A stretch of 64,000 nt of DNA from Chrysophaeum taylorii (taxonomy: Eukaryota; Sar; Pelagophyceae; Pelagomonadales; Pelagomonadaceae): positions 248,001 to 312,000 of the forward strand of contig JAQMWT010000362.1 in the NCBI GenBank assembly GCA_029834535.1, written 5' to 3'. The position numbers were made by a program, and so were the translations under genes. Within the stretch, counting starts at the first letter, position 1, and each line of letters opens with the position of its first letter. This document shows, piece after piece, positions 40,569 through 50,645 of the stretch. The notes below the pieces were generated by a model. That model made no database searches and had not been told where the DNA came from. It saw only the letters and a program-made list of their open reading frames with translations.

Positions 40569-41204
40569 TCAACATCGGTCGCTCGTGGACCCTCTGCGCA
40601 GGCGTGGCGCGACCCAGTTAACCGCGTCCGCCGGCGCGAGCTGGCTGATCGCCTGGGCCACGGGTGGCGCAGCGACGGCAGCGGGGCCTCGCGCAATGAG
40701 GCAATGGGTCCCCGGAAGCCAAAACTCGAAAATGGGCGACGTGCGGCCGTCCTCCTTGAAGACCACAACCTTGCGTTCATCCGAGTCGTGGGAGAAGCCG
40801 ACGGTGCGGAACGAGGTGTCGATTGCCAGCTGTTTTTTTGATTTGTTCGAGAGGAGCTTGCACTCACAAGTCTCGACGACCAGATAGAACGTCCACGAGC
40901 AGTCGGTTTTGAAGAGGCTCGAGCCGCCGTTCCTGAGCTTGGCCACGCTGTGGGCATTGACGTTGACACCCATCAGGGTTTCGGCGAACTCGAACCGCGT
41001 GTTGGAGGGTGGCTTGATACTCAGAACCAGCCCAAGGTCATCGCTTTCGGCACGCAACGCGCCCTCCTCGTCGACAAACACCCGCGCCTGGCCCAGTTTC
41101 TCCTTCTCCATAATTTTCGCCTTGGAGGGCAGGACCCGCCAGATCACCTGCCTGTTGGCGTGCTTTTGGGCCACGTTCTGGCCCGCGTTGACGCCAGCAG
41201 CCAT
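40569..41204 (-). CDS. Unrecognised 211-residue protein
   Basis: Single exon from ATG 41204. The residues alternate in a beta-rich pattern (KAKIMEKEKLGQARVFVDEE, DLGLVLSIKPPSNTRFEF, WTFYLVVETCECKLLSN, KVVVFKEDGRTSPIFEFWL), suggesting a single compact domain of about 170 residues. The last 40 residues are Ala/Pro-rich (GPAAVAAPPVAQAISQLAPA). No signal peptide, membrane segment or known motif. Divergent from the acyltransferase-fusion gene, 178 bp between start codons. Confidence 0.6.
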   Translation of the reverse strand: MAAGVNAGQNVAQKHANRQVIWRVLPSKAKIMEKEKLGQARVFVDEEGALRAESDDLGLVLSIKPPSNTRFEFAETLMGVNVNAHSVAKLRNGGSSLFKTDCSWTFYLVVETCECKLLSNKSKKQLAIDTSFRTVGFSHDSDERKVVVFKEDGRTSPIFEFWLPGTHCLIARGPAAVAAPPVAQAISQLAPADAVNWVAPRLRRGSTSDRC

Positions 41205-41382
41205 GACGGATATCTCCAGTCGTAGGACGCTTGCGCCATTGCGATTCTTTCTTCGAAGAATGAATCTTCGACGAATTCCCACTTTTGTATAAGGACCTTC
41301 CTAGATAGCAACCCCACCCTCTTCGCAGTCGTTAAAGACCTTCCTATAATAATAATGATAGGGTACGCCTCTTTCCTTCGCG

Positions 41383-44300
41383 ATGACCGTTAGATGCGTT
41401 GTAAACATACAGCAGAAAACAGATCCTAGTGTCTGCAAGGGAACAGTGGCGAAATCGATTCCAACAGTTGTCGTCGCAGCAGCCATGGTCGCGTTTTCGT
41501 CGGGCCTGTTGCGCGCCCACAAAGGCCGTCTCTCATCGCCAAATCTCGATGCTGCTGCGTCAACTGACAACGCAATGCAGGACGCGCCTCGACGACGTGC
41601 GGTGAACAAATTGGCTTTCCTCTTCGCGCCGGTCGGCTGGCAGCGCGTTGACATGGGGCGCCAATTGTACGAGAAAGACGCCGGCTTCCGCCGGGTCGTG
41701 CTCGACGTGAGTTGCTGTCGCCTGTTTGTCGAGCCTCCAACAGGTTGCGCGCGAAATGAGTGCAAAAATGCCCATGGACTTGCTGGAAGTTCTGTGCGAG
41801 CAGCCATTGATGGACTTTCTTCCTCACTTTGATCATGCGCAGGTATCCGTCAAAGGAGTCGGCGGTGCCAATGGGTGACCTCATCGACAGCGCGAACTTT
41901 GCTCAGCCAGCTCTCTTTGCGGTCAGGCTCGCGAGTGCGTGATGAGGAACGCGTAGGTTGAAACGGCCCTGGACGCGCTCTGGCGCTCGCGCGGAGTGAT
42001 ACCCGACGCTCTGGTGGGGCACTCTCTCGGCGAACTGGCGGCCGCGTGCTCTGGAAACGGAGGACTTCCGCTCTTCGATCACGACGCTCGTTTTGACCAC
42101 GGTCTGAGGGAGGTGCGCTACGTTCGCGGAGTCATGCTCGCACGTTTCTCTTGTAGATCGACGAGAGTGAGGAGGACGAAGATGATGCGAAAGTACGCCA
42201 GCGCGTCGCAAAGAGGGTACGAGCGCGGCGCGCGCGCGCTGGACCGCTGACGCGTCGCGAGGCTGCCAAGTGCGTACTCGCTCGCGCGACGTTGATGGCC
42301 AATTCCCCTTCCATGGGGTGCATGATGGCCATTCGCGAGTCGGAAGATGCATGTCTCGCGGCGATCGCCGCCCTCGCGCGTTGTCGGCGTCTCCCTCTCA
42401 CCACAAAGTTGGTAAGTCCGACTTTCGCAGGTCCAGGCGAAAGGTAGGTTTGCGTCGTCACCCAACGAGGTGCCCAAAATACGACGAAATGGCTCGTCTA
42501 GGCAAGGCATGCGGCGTCGCCGTTGTCGCGGCCGTGAACACGCCGGTAAGACGAATGCGGTTTTGTGAGAACGTGTAGTTTTCGTGCAGGGGAGTACGGT
42601 CATTTCTGGCGACTACATCGCCATGTCGCTTGTCGTCGCCCAGCTCAAGAAACACAAGATAGTCGGCGGGTAGGATGTTTTTTTTGCGCACAAATAGGTC
42701 TGAAGTGCTTTCAAGGTGCGAGGACACGACGGTGAGGGTTCGCAAGGTTCGAGCGACGCACGCCGACCACTCGCCGTGCATGGAGGCGATCGGCACCGCC
42801 CTCGCGGCTCAAGTGACGACCATCCTTCAAGATTCGGAACGCGAGCTGGAGAAGGTTGGCGTGTCGCCGAAAGAACCGTCTCAATTGGCCTTCGTCTCAA
42901 CGGTGACCGGCGACTTCATTGCACCGTCGGATTTACGCGTTGGCGAGTACTGGGCGCGGCACGCCACGGGCTCGGTGCGGTTTGTAGACGCAATCAAAAA
43001 GCTAGCGACGACCCATGGCGTATTCGTTGACATCGGTGACGGCATGCTTGCCAGCTTTGGAAAAGCAACGCTCGACAGCATCGGAACACAAGCAGATTTT
43101 GTGAGCTCGCTTGCAGGGCAGGCTGAAAAAGAGGTCGAGGTGTTCGAAAAGGCGCTCAAAGACGCACGGACGTACCACTCCCGGAAGGAACCACCGTCGC
43201 CATCGATGCCGATACCTCCAAAGTTTACAACGAAAGGTCGACACATCTCCCCGTTGGCGTCGATCGTGGTAAAAGTGGGTGACGGTCCGAAAGCGCACAT
43301 TCAATGCAAGATTCAGCCACCGCCAAACGTGCTCCAGGCAGATCCGAAAGCTATGACAACCAAGGCCCACGACAGGACGCTCACCGTTTCGATGCCACAG
43401 AACTCTTCGTTCCACCACTTCATCGCATTCCTCGAATACAAGTACACCATGCGACTGCACGTCTACGACGCGTTACTGCTCTGCGAACTGAAGGCGGTTT
43501 CGAAACCTATCGAGGACGATGAAGCATTTGATGCCGCGCTTATGCTGGCCGCAAAGTGGGTGAGTCTCAAAACTGCCTTGGTGAGTCGCGTGGTCCGCCC
43601 ACAGGAAAGAAATGAACTCGGCGTACTTCGTCGTGAGACCGAAATTCGACGAGCACGGCAAGACGATGCCGTGTCGTCGTAGTACGGGGAGCGAGGTCTC
43701 TCCCCAAAAGGCCGAGGTCGAACGACACGATTCGCGATCGTCATTTTCAAAGAAATCTCTGGTGCACATCGACGAGAATTTCATCACCAAGGCGATTGAG
43801 AGGGAAGCAGACACCAAGAAGCTCCAGCGGCAACGCAAGAACTCGTGGACCGACGCAGGAATGGTGTGCAATGATCCCACGAAGAGTCAAACATCTTCGC
43901 GCGATAAGGATAAAACGCACGCCGACACCAAGAGGTGGGCCGAGGCAGTCCCCGAAGCTTTGGAACGTGAGGACGCGGTGGGTTCACTCGGCGATGCGAT
44001 CGACAAGGCCACCGGCCTCCTGAACAGTCTTGTCGGAGAGTGCGTAGTCTTCACGGTGTGTTTCCAATAGCGTCGCAGGTACGACCCAAAGATCGGGAGG
44101 CGACGGTTGAAGGACGGATACGCTTGCCAAGAGTTCGAACCGTTCCCGCTGCTGAGCGAAGCCGGTGTGGGGGAAGAAGACGGCTCGGAGGAGGAGGAGG
44201 AGGTGGCGGCGGCGGCAGAGTTTCTGGAGGCACGGCGCGGGCTCATCGATGCGATGCCCGAACCGAGCCTCCTGCCCGAGGACGCGTTTCCGTCCGATTC

Positions 44301-44688
44301 GATGGGAGGGCGATGTCTGGACAAGTGGCGGTACCGATGGGGTCAGCGCGCCAACGACCTGTGGCTTTACATGCCCCTACCGTCGGGGTTGACGAGCAAA
44401 GAGGTGCGAGTCAAGTTCAATGTCACGCGCGTTGGCGTCTTCTTCCGCGACGTGGCGCTCTACGACGGCGCGCTCTGGAACGTCGACGAGCGCAAGGGCA
44501 TCGACGTCCAGACAGCAGCCTGGGTGGTCGTCACCGACGGCGACTTTGCGGTTCTCCATATCGAAATGTACAAGAAGACGCCTGGGTGGTGGAAAGCTGT
44601 CTGGGCGGACCATCCCACCATCGAGCCTTGGGAGGTGCCTGATTGGAAGGCGGCGACCTTCAACGACGGCTACCACAACCTAACATAG
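41383..44688 (+). CDS. Acyltransferase (FabD/PKS-AT-like) fused to PB1-like and CS domains
   Basis: About ten exons with 35-50-bp introns. Firm junctions: 41383-41706, 41744-41793, 41843-41921, 41957 onward; 43555/43605, 44039/44079, stop 44688. Junctions between about 42040 and 42720 are less sure. The acyltransferase half shows KLAFLFAPVGWQRVDMGRQL, then DLIDSANFAQPALFAVETAL, GHSLGELAAA (nucleophile Ser, 42023-42025), VAVVAAVNTP, GSTVISGDYIA and THADHSPCMEAIG (catalytic His, 42768-42770), ending FVDIGDGMLASF. The same uninterrupted exon continues into a PB1-like region (RTLTVSMPQNSSFHHFIAFL, DDEAFDAALMLAAK) and, after two introns, a CS (p23/NudC) domain (KWRYRWGQRANDLWLYMP, WWKAVWADHP). AT domains load malonyl or other acyl groups onto carriers; CS domains bind Hsp90 or partners. 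No ketosynthase or carrier is attached. Confidence 0.7.
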
Positions 44689-44779
44689 AGAGCGGCAACC
44701 TTAAACGACGGCCACCACAACCTTACGAAGAGAGCGGCGACCTTCAACGACGGCCGCCACAACCTTTACGAAGAGAGCG
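44650..44779 (+). repeat. Three ~43-bp tandem repeats across a stop codon
   Basis: Units GGCGACCTTCAACGACGGC... repeat three times (about 44650-44692, 44693-44735, 44736-44779). The first contains the end of the CS-domain gene and its TAG; units two and three stay in the same frame but lie beyond the stop. Confidence 0.85.
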
Positions 44780-45141
44780 GCTCGTTTCACGCCGCGTTGA
44801 AGCCAGGCTCTGAATCAGAAGATGGACGGACACCATTGGGAAAAAATAATCCTGGGAACCCCACAGACGCGCGCCCCATATGATGATGATCAACGACTCA
44901 CGTCGTAGTTGTCTGTCCGTCGGTCCGTCTGTATCGGAGACACGTGCCAATAATGTGTTCTCCTTTGATTCTCGTTTGATGATTCGTTGTGGCTGAAAAA
45001 AAAAAAAGTATTTGCGAAAAAAGTAACGACGATAGGGTTTTCCCAAATACTCCGAGCTAAATATTGAGCGTAGTCGCGCCTCGCGCGTGTAGGAACGATG
45101 GGCCGTAAGAATGGGCCCTAGTGGGCGTGCAAGTTGAGAGT

Positions 45142-48100
45142 ATGGGTTCGGCGGATGGCGAGGTGCGGATGTGGTTCAGCGTGGCGCGGACGAAGGGTGA
45201 GACGACCGAAAAGCAGCCGTTGCTATTCTTGGTGTCGGGCGAACGAGTGGAGATGGTCGAGTCGGAGCGCGTGCTGGGAAGCGCGCCGATCGGCGAGATC
45301 ACGAGCGTAACGGTGCACGAGACGTTTTCGCCCGCGTACGAGGCGCGCGTGGAGGTGACGACGAGGGTGGCGACGCTCGTGTTGTGGCGGGATGCGGCGG
45401 CGACGGCCAAGGACGATCGTCGGAGCGAAAGCGCGGTGCTAGAATTTTTGGGTGCGCTCGGATGTCCCGTGTGCGGTGAGGTTGGGAAGACGGCGCGATT
45501 GTGCCTCGGGAGCCGCGTGATGACTTACAAGACGCATCAAGATGATTGCGAGGCCGAGCAGCCGGAGGTCGGAGAGCACGAAAGGACGGCGAGAAGCAAG
45601 GCGACCGAGGACGAGGGGGTGCTGGGTGACGACGAGGGGGAGGAGGAAAACGGGGTGCCGCGCGCCGGCAAGGCGGGGGCAACTTTGTCGTCGTCGTCGT
45701 CGACGACGCGCGCGAAGTCGATCCCGAGCGATGCGAGCACGGCGACGGAGGAGGTCGCGGAGACGGAGCGGCGTCGGCGAGAGGCGGAGGAGCGGCGCGC
45801 GGCGCAGGCCGAGGAGGACGCTGCGTACGAACGGCTGAAACTGCGGGCAGAGCTGCGTTGGGGCGAGGATAAGCGCGTCCCGAGGTCGGTGCGGCGCTCG
45901 CGGCGGAGCTCGAGCGACGACGAGAAGCATCGGCGGCGGTCGGTGTATCGGGGGTCGTGGCTGGCGACGGTCGACAAGCCATCGTCCGAGGCGGCGGGGG
46001 CTCCCACCGTGTCTCCGGGATCGACCGCTTCGCTGAAAAAGGGTGTCTCGTTCGACGCGGACGAGCCGACGTCGGTCGAGCGGCGCGAGCGGTACCGGGA
46101 CACGCTCGCGGTCGCGACAGAGTCGGCGGCGCGCAAGGCGGCGGACGTGAGCCGCGCCGCGTTGAGCGTGCACGCCGACGCCGAGCGGCTCGGGGCGCAG
46201 CTGACGACGGACGCGTCGACGGCCGAGCTCGAGAGCACGTTGTCGCTCGCGGCCGACGGCGCCAAGGAGGCGCGCGCGCGGCTCGCGGCCCTCGAGAAAG
46301 AAGTGGCGATGCTCGCGGGACCGACGCTGCGCGACCTCGCTTGGGCGACTCAGCTGCGGCGCACGGCCGACTCGCGGCTCGCGCGCGACCTCGCGGCCGA
46401 GTGGCCGAAGAAAGGCTGGGTCGTGGTCCGGAACGCCCCGAGCTGGGGCGACTCTTCGGGCGAGTGGAAGACGAGACTATTTCTCGAGATGCGCGGGACG
46501 TTGCTCGTCGCGCGCGCCTCGGACGCCCGGGACGCGGCGGTGGCGTTCGAGTACGACCTCGCCGCCAACGCGGTCGAGCTGCGACGGTGCCGGGAGCCGG
46601 GGGCGCCCGCCTTCGCGTTGGAGCTCGTCCCGATCCAGAGCCAGTGGGCGTCGTACTACCTCCTGAGCGTCGCGACGTATTTTTTCGACGCGTTCAAGCA
46701 GCGCGGTTTCGCGTTCGCCCCCGAGTCGGCCGACGAGCAGCGGTGCTGGTCGGTGACGGTGAACGCGGTGTTGCGGGAGGCCTCGGTGGCTCGCGCGATT
46801 GCCGCGGGCGAGACGAGAGACGAGCCCGAGGACGCGCCCGCCGCCGCCGAGCCGGCGCGCGACGTTTCGGACGAGCCCCCGCCGCCCCCGCCTTCGGACG
46901 ACGACGACGACGACGACGACGATTCGGAGGAGGGCGTCGAGGCCTCCCAGCAGCAGCAGCAGCAGCAGCAGCGGGTCCTCCCCCGGCAGCGGACCCTCGA
47001 CGCCGACGCCGACGACGAGGCGACCACCACGACGCTCGCCGAGGACAGCGCGTCCGTCCGCAGCCTGGACGACCAGCCGTCGGCGCGGTCTGTCGGCAGC
47101 CTCGACGGGCCGTCCAAGCTCGAAGCGTTCAAGAGGGAGTTCGCCGAGCACGAGGCGCGGCGGTCCCTCGAAGAAACCGCGCAGCCGCCGGAGCGCGACA
47201 AACCGGCGAGCCGCCGGCGCGAGGTCGAGGCGTTCAAGCGGGCGTTCGCCGAGCACGAGCGCACCGCGCAGGCCGCCGCCGCGGCGGCCGCGGCGGCGGC
47301 GACCGCGACGGACCGCGAGAAGAAACGCCGCCGCGACCTCGAGAGCTTCAAGCGCGACTTCGCGGAGCGCGAGGCACGGCGCGCCCTCGATGCGGCAGAC
47401 GCCTCGGGCGCCGTCACCGAGCTCGCGTTGCTCGAACGCGAGCACGCAGCGCGCCGCGAGGCGTCGTCTATCCTTGAATCCCAGTCCCTCGAGCCAATCC
47501 TCCACGAAAAGCACAAAAAGCCCCCGCGACGCACCCGCGCCGCCACGGCCGCGCTCCGCGAGTACCGGGAACGCCTCGCCCGGTCCACGGCCCGCGCGCG
47601 CCCGAACTCCGTCCCGCTCGACGTTCACCACGATAAGCCGCGCGCGCGACGACCGAGCGACCACGAAGTCGCCGTCAAGTCTCCGGCGGCGACGCCCGGC
47701 GACCGCCGGACGAGGCGATCCAACACCACCTCGACGCCGCCCGCCGGTCGTCCCGGCGGCCGTCGCGTCCGAGAATCAGCCAGACCAGCTCCCGCGGTCG
47801 TCGTCGTCCGAAAACGAGGAGCGATCGACCTTCCCCCGGCTGCCGAGATGGTCCGCGAGCTCGAGCGGGGTGCGATCGTCACGATCAGATTTATCCCTGG
47901 AACCAAGACCGAGCCCGAAAAGTACGAATTCGAGTGTATCGACGCCTTTGAGTTCGTTGACGACGAGACGCTCGCGCCTCTTCTCAAAAGCCTCGACCGC
48001 CCGACCCTCGCCAAGCTCTACTCGGCCTGGCGCTCCGAGTTCTCGATCAAGACCGACCAGCACGAGTTCCGCCACCGCCTCAAAGCGTTCATGGCCGCCC

Positions 48101-48456
48101 AGGCGCGTCGCTGGCTCGCCTCGTGCACCTTGCTCCAGATCGAGCGACCCCGCGATGCCTGCGTCGTCCTCCTCCGCATCCACGACGACCCCGCCGAGTA
48201 CGTCCAGCCCATCAAGTTCGGCGACGTCGTCATCAACTGGGCGCCCAACCGCGACGAGGGAAAAATGACCTTTGCAGACAGAGCGACCTCAAACGCCGTC
48301 GTCGTTGCTAACCTTACCAAGTGGCTCGACACCAACCGCGTCACCGCGCAGCGCACGCTTCGCATCGACACCGCCAGCTCGGACCAGAGCGAAGACGCCA
48401 CCCTCAACTACCCCCGCGTCTACCGCAAGCTCTTCCAGAAGGCCGTCATCCGCTAG
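45142..48456 (+). CDS. Large protein with PH-like domains and FKRxFAE repeats
   Basis: Single exon, 1104 residues from ATG 45142 (open frame begins slightly upstream without ATG). An N-terminal PH-like fold (VRMWFSVARTKGETTEK...VATLVLWRD, residues ~8-95) is followed by charged coiled-coil and disordered regions, then a second PH-like domain (GWVVVRNAPSWGDSSGEWKT, CWSVTVNAVLREASVA, about 425-550). Next are an Asp-rich run, a polyQ run (QQQQQQQQ), and three copies of an EAFKREFAEHEARR-type helix separated by linkers (about 660-760). A conserved-looking C-terminal domain (about 900-1104: VTIRFIPGTKTEPEKYEFEC, FRHRLKAFMAAQARRWL) ends the protein. I know no named family. A cytoskeletal or membrane scaffold is a reasonable guess from PH plus coiled coil. 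Confidence 0.7.
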   Translation: MGSADGEVRMWFSVARTKGETTEKQPLLFLVSGERVEMVESERVLGSAPIGEITSVTVHETFSPAYEARVEVTTRVATLVLWRDAAATAKDDRRSESAVLEFLGALGCPVCGEVGKTARLCLGSRVMTYKTHQDDCEAEQPEVGEHERTARSKATEDEGVLGDDEGEEENGVPRAGKAGATLSSSSSTTRAKSIPSDASTATEEVAETERRRREAEERRAAQAEEDAAYERLKLRAELRWGEDKRVPRSVRRSRRSSSDDEKHRRRSVYRGSWLATVDKPSSEAAGAPTVSPGSTASLKKGVSFDADEPTSVERRERYRDTLAVATESAARKAADVSRAALSVHADAERLGAQLTTDASTAELESTLSLAADGAKEARARLAALEKEVAMLAGPTLRDLAWATQLRRTADSRLARDLAAEWPKKGWVVVRNAPSWGDSSGEWKTRLFLEMRGTLLVARASDARDAAVAFEYDLAANAVELRRCREPGAPAFALELVPIQSQWASYYLLSVATYFFDAFKQRGFAFAPESADEQRCWSVTVNAVLREASVARAIAAGETRDEPEDAPAAAEPARDVSDEPPPPPPSDDDDDDDDDSEEGVEASQQQQQQQQRVLPRQRTLDADADDEATTTTLAEDSASVRSLDDQPSARSVGSLDGPSKLEAFKREFAEHEARRSLEETAQPPERDKPASRRREVEAFKRAFAEHERTAQAAAAAAAAAATATDREKKRRRDLESFKRDFAEREARRALDAADASGAVTELALLEREHAARREASSILESQSLEPILHEKHKKPPRRTRAATAALREYRERLARSTARARPNSVPLDVHHDKPRARRPSDHEVAVKSPAATPGDRRTRRSNTTSTPPAGRPGGRRVRESARPAPAVVVVRKRGAIDLPPAAEMVRELERGAIVTIRFIPGTKTEPEKYEFECIDAFEFVDDETLAPLLKSLDRPTLAKLYSAWRSEFSIKTDQHEFRHRLKAFMAAQARRWLASCTLLQIERPRDACVVLLRIHDDPAEYVQPIKFGDVVINWAPNRDEGKMTFADRATSNAVVVANLTKWLDTNRVTAQRTLRIDTASSDQSEDATLNYPRVYRKLFQKAVIR

Positions 48457-48936
48457 CGAAGACGACTGACAATAAATACGCGTGGTGGTGCTCTCGTTGC
48501 TGCGTTCGGCTTTTTTTCTCGCCTTAGTTCTCGTTTCTCGTTTAATGCGTTCCTCGTTTTCGTTCTCTTCTCTTTTCGCGGGAACTGAGCACCCCCCTTT
48601 CTTTCGTTGTTTGCGCGACATGCGCCGCGGCGACGACGACGACGACGTCGTCGTCGCTTTCCTTCTCGTGCACGCGCCAGCATCATCTATACTATCATCA
48701 TCATCATCTTCTTCTTCTTCTTCTTCGTAAGAAGCATCGCATCATCATCAAGGTGGATCGGATCCAGTTGGGTCGGCCTGGGTTGGATCACCACCACCAC
48801 CACCACCAGCACCACCGAGAAGTTGGGGTAGTTTGAACGATCACTTAGTACTCTATCACTCATTCACTCAGTGGGGCCGGCCCTTTTTTTGTCATCATCA
48901 TCATCATCATCATCATCGTTGCATACAATGTTATTA
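48457..48936. repeat. Spacer with CAT/CTT/CAC microsatellites
   Basis: Intergenic sequence with (CAT)n and (TTC)n at 48699-48728, (CAC)n at 48791-48812 and (CAT)n at 48893-48918. No gene supported. Confidence 0.7.
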
Positions 48937-49710
48937 TCATATGGCCAGGTCGTCTGTCGCGTTCGTCTCCATGAGCGCCAACTCGTCGCGCGTCAGCGAA
49001 TCGAAGATTTCGGCGCAGGGTGCCGCGGGGGCCTCATGGATTACGCTCCGCGGAGGACGCGAACAGAGTGGTCGGAAAGGCGCCGCCGCCTCGACTCGCG
49101 CGCTCGCGACGGCTCTGTGAAAGACCTCGTGCACGAGACCGTAGCACAGCGCCTCGACCTCCTCGAGCACCATTTTCGTTCTAGGCTCGCGCTTCCGCCT
49201 TCGTCTTCGCTTGCGGCGAGTCGTCGAGGGCTTGGTGGCGCGGTGCCGCAAACGCAAGCCCGTGTGTTCGATGCGCGGAATGGGCAAATGGAGCGGTAAC
49301 CGGCTGGCCCGGTCGTCGGTTGCGCACCATTCGCGCAGCAAGAACTCACCCCGGCGCGCCGACGACGTCGCCTCCTCCTCCACCTCGAGGTACGCGCGGC
49401 CGCGGTAGACGAACGGGTGCGGTCGCGTCAGCTCGCGGCGCCACGCCGCGATCGCCTCGCAAACGAGTCGCGACGCCGCAACCGCGTCTTCGCCCGCGCT
49501 CACCAGGCGCTCGCGCTCGGCGATGGCGCGAAGCGCGCGCACGACATTGTCCCGGTGCCGGAGCAGCAGCGCGACGTGCGTCGCGACGACTGCGCGCGTG
49601 CGGGCGTTGGTTGCGCCGTTGGTCGCCAGCCGCGCGAGGTGCCACCGCAGCTCCTGCCGATCGCGCACCGGGATTCCAAGCTCGCGCTCGAGGGCTCGGA
49701 GGTGCTCCAT
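48937..49710 (-). CDS. Unrecognised Arg-rich helical protein
   Basis: Single exon, 257 residues from ATG 49710. The N-terminal half is helical (LRALERELGIPVRDRQELRW, VVRALRAIAERERLVSAGED). The middle has PHPFVYRGRAYLEVEEEA and a dense basic patch (RRKRRRRRKREPR) that could be a nuclear signal or nucleic-acid contact. The C-terminal part (MVLEEVEALCYGLVHEVFHR ... FDSLTRDELALMETN) is again helical. No known motif. Only 44 bp lie between its start codon and that of the divergent mucin-like gene. Confidence 0.6.
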   Translation of the reverse strand: MEHLRALERELGIPVRDRQELRWHLARLATNGATNARTRAVVATHVALLLRHRDNVVRALRAIAERERLVSAGEDAVAASRLVCEAIAAWRRELTRPHPFVYRGRAYLEVEEEATSSARRGEFLLREWCATDDRASRLPLHLPIPRIEHTGLRLRHRATKPSTTRRKRRRRRKREPRTKMVLEEVEALCYGLVHEVFHRAVASARVEAAAPFRPLCSRPPRSVIHEAPAAPCAEIFDSLTRDELALMETNATDDLAI

Positions 49711-49754
49711 TCGCAGCTACGTATCTTTCGTATCCTTCTTTTGCCACACCGAGG

Positions 49755-50474
49755 ATGACGACAACCTCGGCTCGAACGCGACGAAGAGTCGGCGTTAGTC
49801 GGCGGTTCCTCGCGCTGACGCTCGTGGCGGCGTCGAGCGCGCAGGTCCCCGTGCCAACGTCATCTTCATCTTCTTCGTCTTCTTCTTTGACCGCAGCGCC
49901 CAAGGGCGTGCCCTCGGCCGGTTCCACCTCGGCACCAACGCGGGTACCTTCGGCTGTTTCTGCACCCTCAGGCACGCCCTCGACATGTTCGACGGCGGCA
50001 CCCACGCGCGTACCCTCCATCGATTCGACCGCAGCGCCCTCAAGCGTGTCCTCGGCCGGTTTTTGGACATCAGCACCCGCGCGGGTGCCCTCCATCGGTT
50101 CGACCGCAGCGCCCGCGGGCGCGCCTTCGACCGGTTCTTGGACATCGGCAGCCACGCGGGTGCCCTCCACCGGCGGCTCGACCGCGGCGCATTCGCGGAT
50201 GCCCTCCACCGACAGCTCGACCGCGGCTCCCTCGGCGGTGCCGACGGCCGACGGGTCGACCGCGCAGGACGAAGAATTCCGGCGGGAACGGGCCGCCCTT
50301 CGCATGATCGTCACGTGCATCCTGGTCTCCATCGGCCTCGCTTTTTTCTGTGCGGTGGCACGAGTGTGCGGGACGTGCTGGTCCTACGCCTGTTGCTGTA
50401 GTCGATTCGACTACGCCAGCCCCGGCGACGGTGGCGCCGAAATGGCGACCACTAATAACGCCCTCATTCTCTGA
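49755..50474 (+). CDS. Mucin-like single-pass membrane protein
   Basis: Single exon, 239 residues from ATG 49755. A signal peptide (RRFLALTLVAASSAQVPVP) leads to a ~140-residue Ser/Thr/Pro/Ala stalk of imperfect ~13-residue repeats (STAAPTRVPSI, STAAPSSVSSAG, STAAPAGAPSTG), which is likely O-glycosylated. A membrane span (ALRMIVTCILVSIGLAFFCA) and a short Cys-rich juxtamembrane tail (CGTCWSYACCCSRF) follow. Such PT/PS stalk proteins are common on stramenopile cell surfaces. The cytosolic cysteines may be palmitoylated. No ligand-binding domain. Confidence 0.75.
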   Translation: MTTTSARTRRRVGVSRRFLALTLVAASSAQVPVPTSSSSSSSSSLTAAPKGVPSAGSTSAPTRVPSAVSAPSGTPSTCSTAAPTRVPSIDSTAAPSSVSSAGFWTSAPARVPSIGSTAAPAGAPSTGSWTSAATRVPSTGGSTAAHSRMPSTDSSTAAPSAVPTADGSTAQDEEFRRERAALRMIVTCILVSIGLAFFCAVARVCGTCWSYACCCSRFDYASPGDGGAEMATTNNALIL

Positions 50475-50645
50475 GTAGGTCTAGAGTCACAAAACAAGAC
50501 TCTTATTTTTACTTTGGACAATTAATTAATTGCCACTAGACTCGTGCGTGGCAATTAATCTTAAAAAGTGGCGAGGAGCCTCTGACAGAACAAAATTTTT
50601 CAGGTGGTGCGGGTCAAAAAAGGGGAGGACAAAAAGTTGTCGCCC

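Noticed and set aside
45957-47477. 506-codon Arg/Gly-rich frame overlapping the large PH-like gene
   Set aside because: Shadow frame of GC-rich coding sequence; the main frame is continuous and has domain-like regions.
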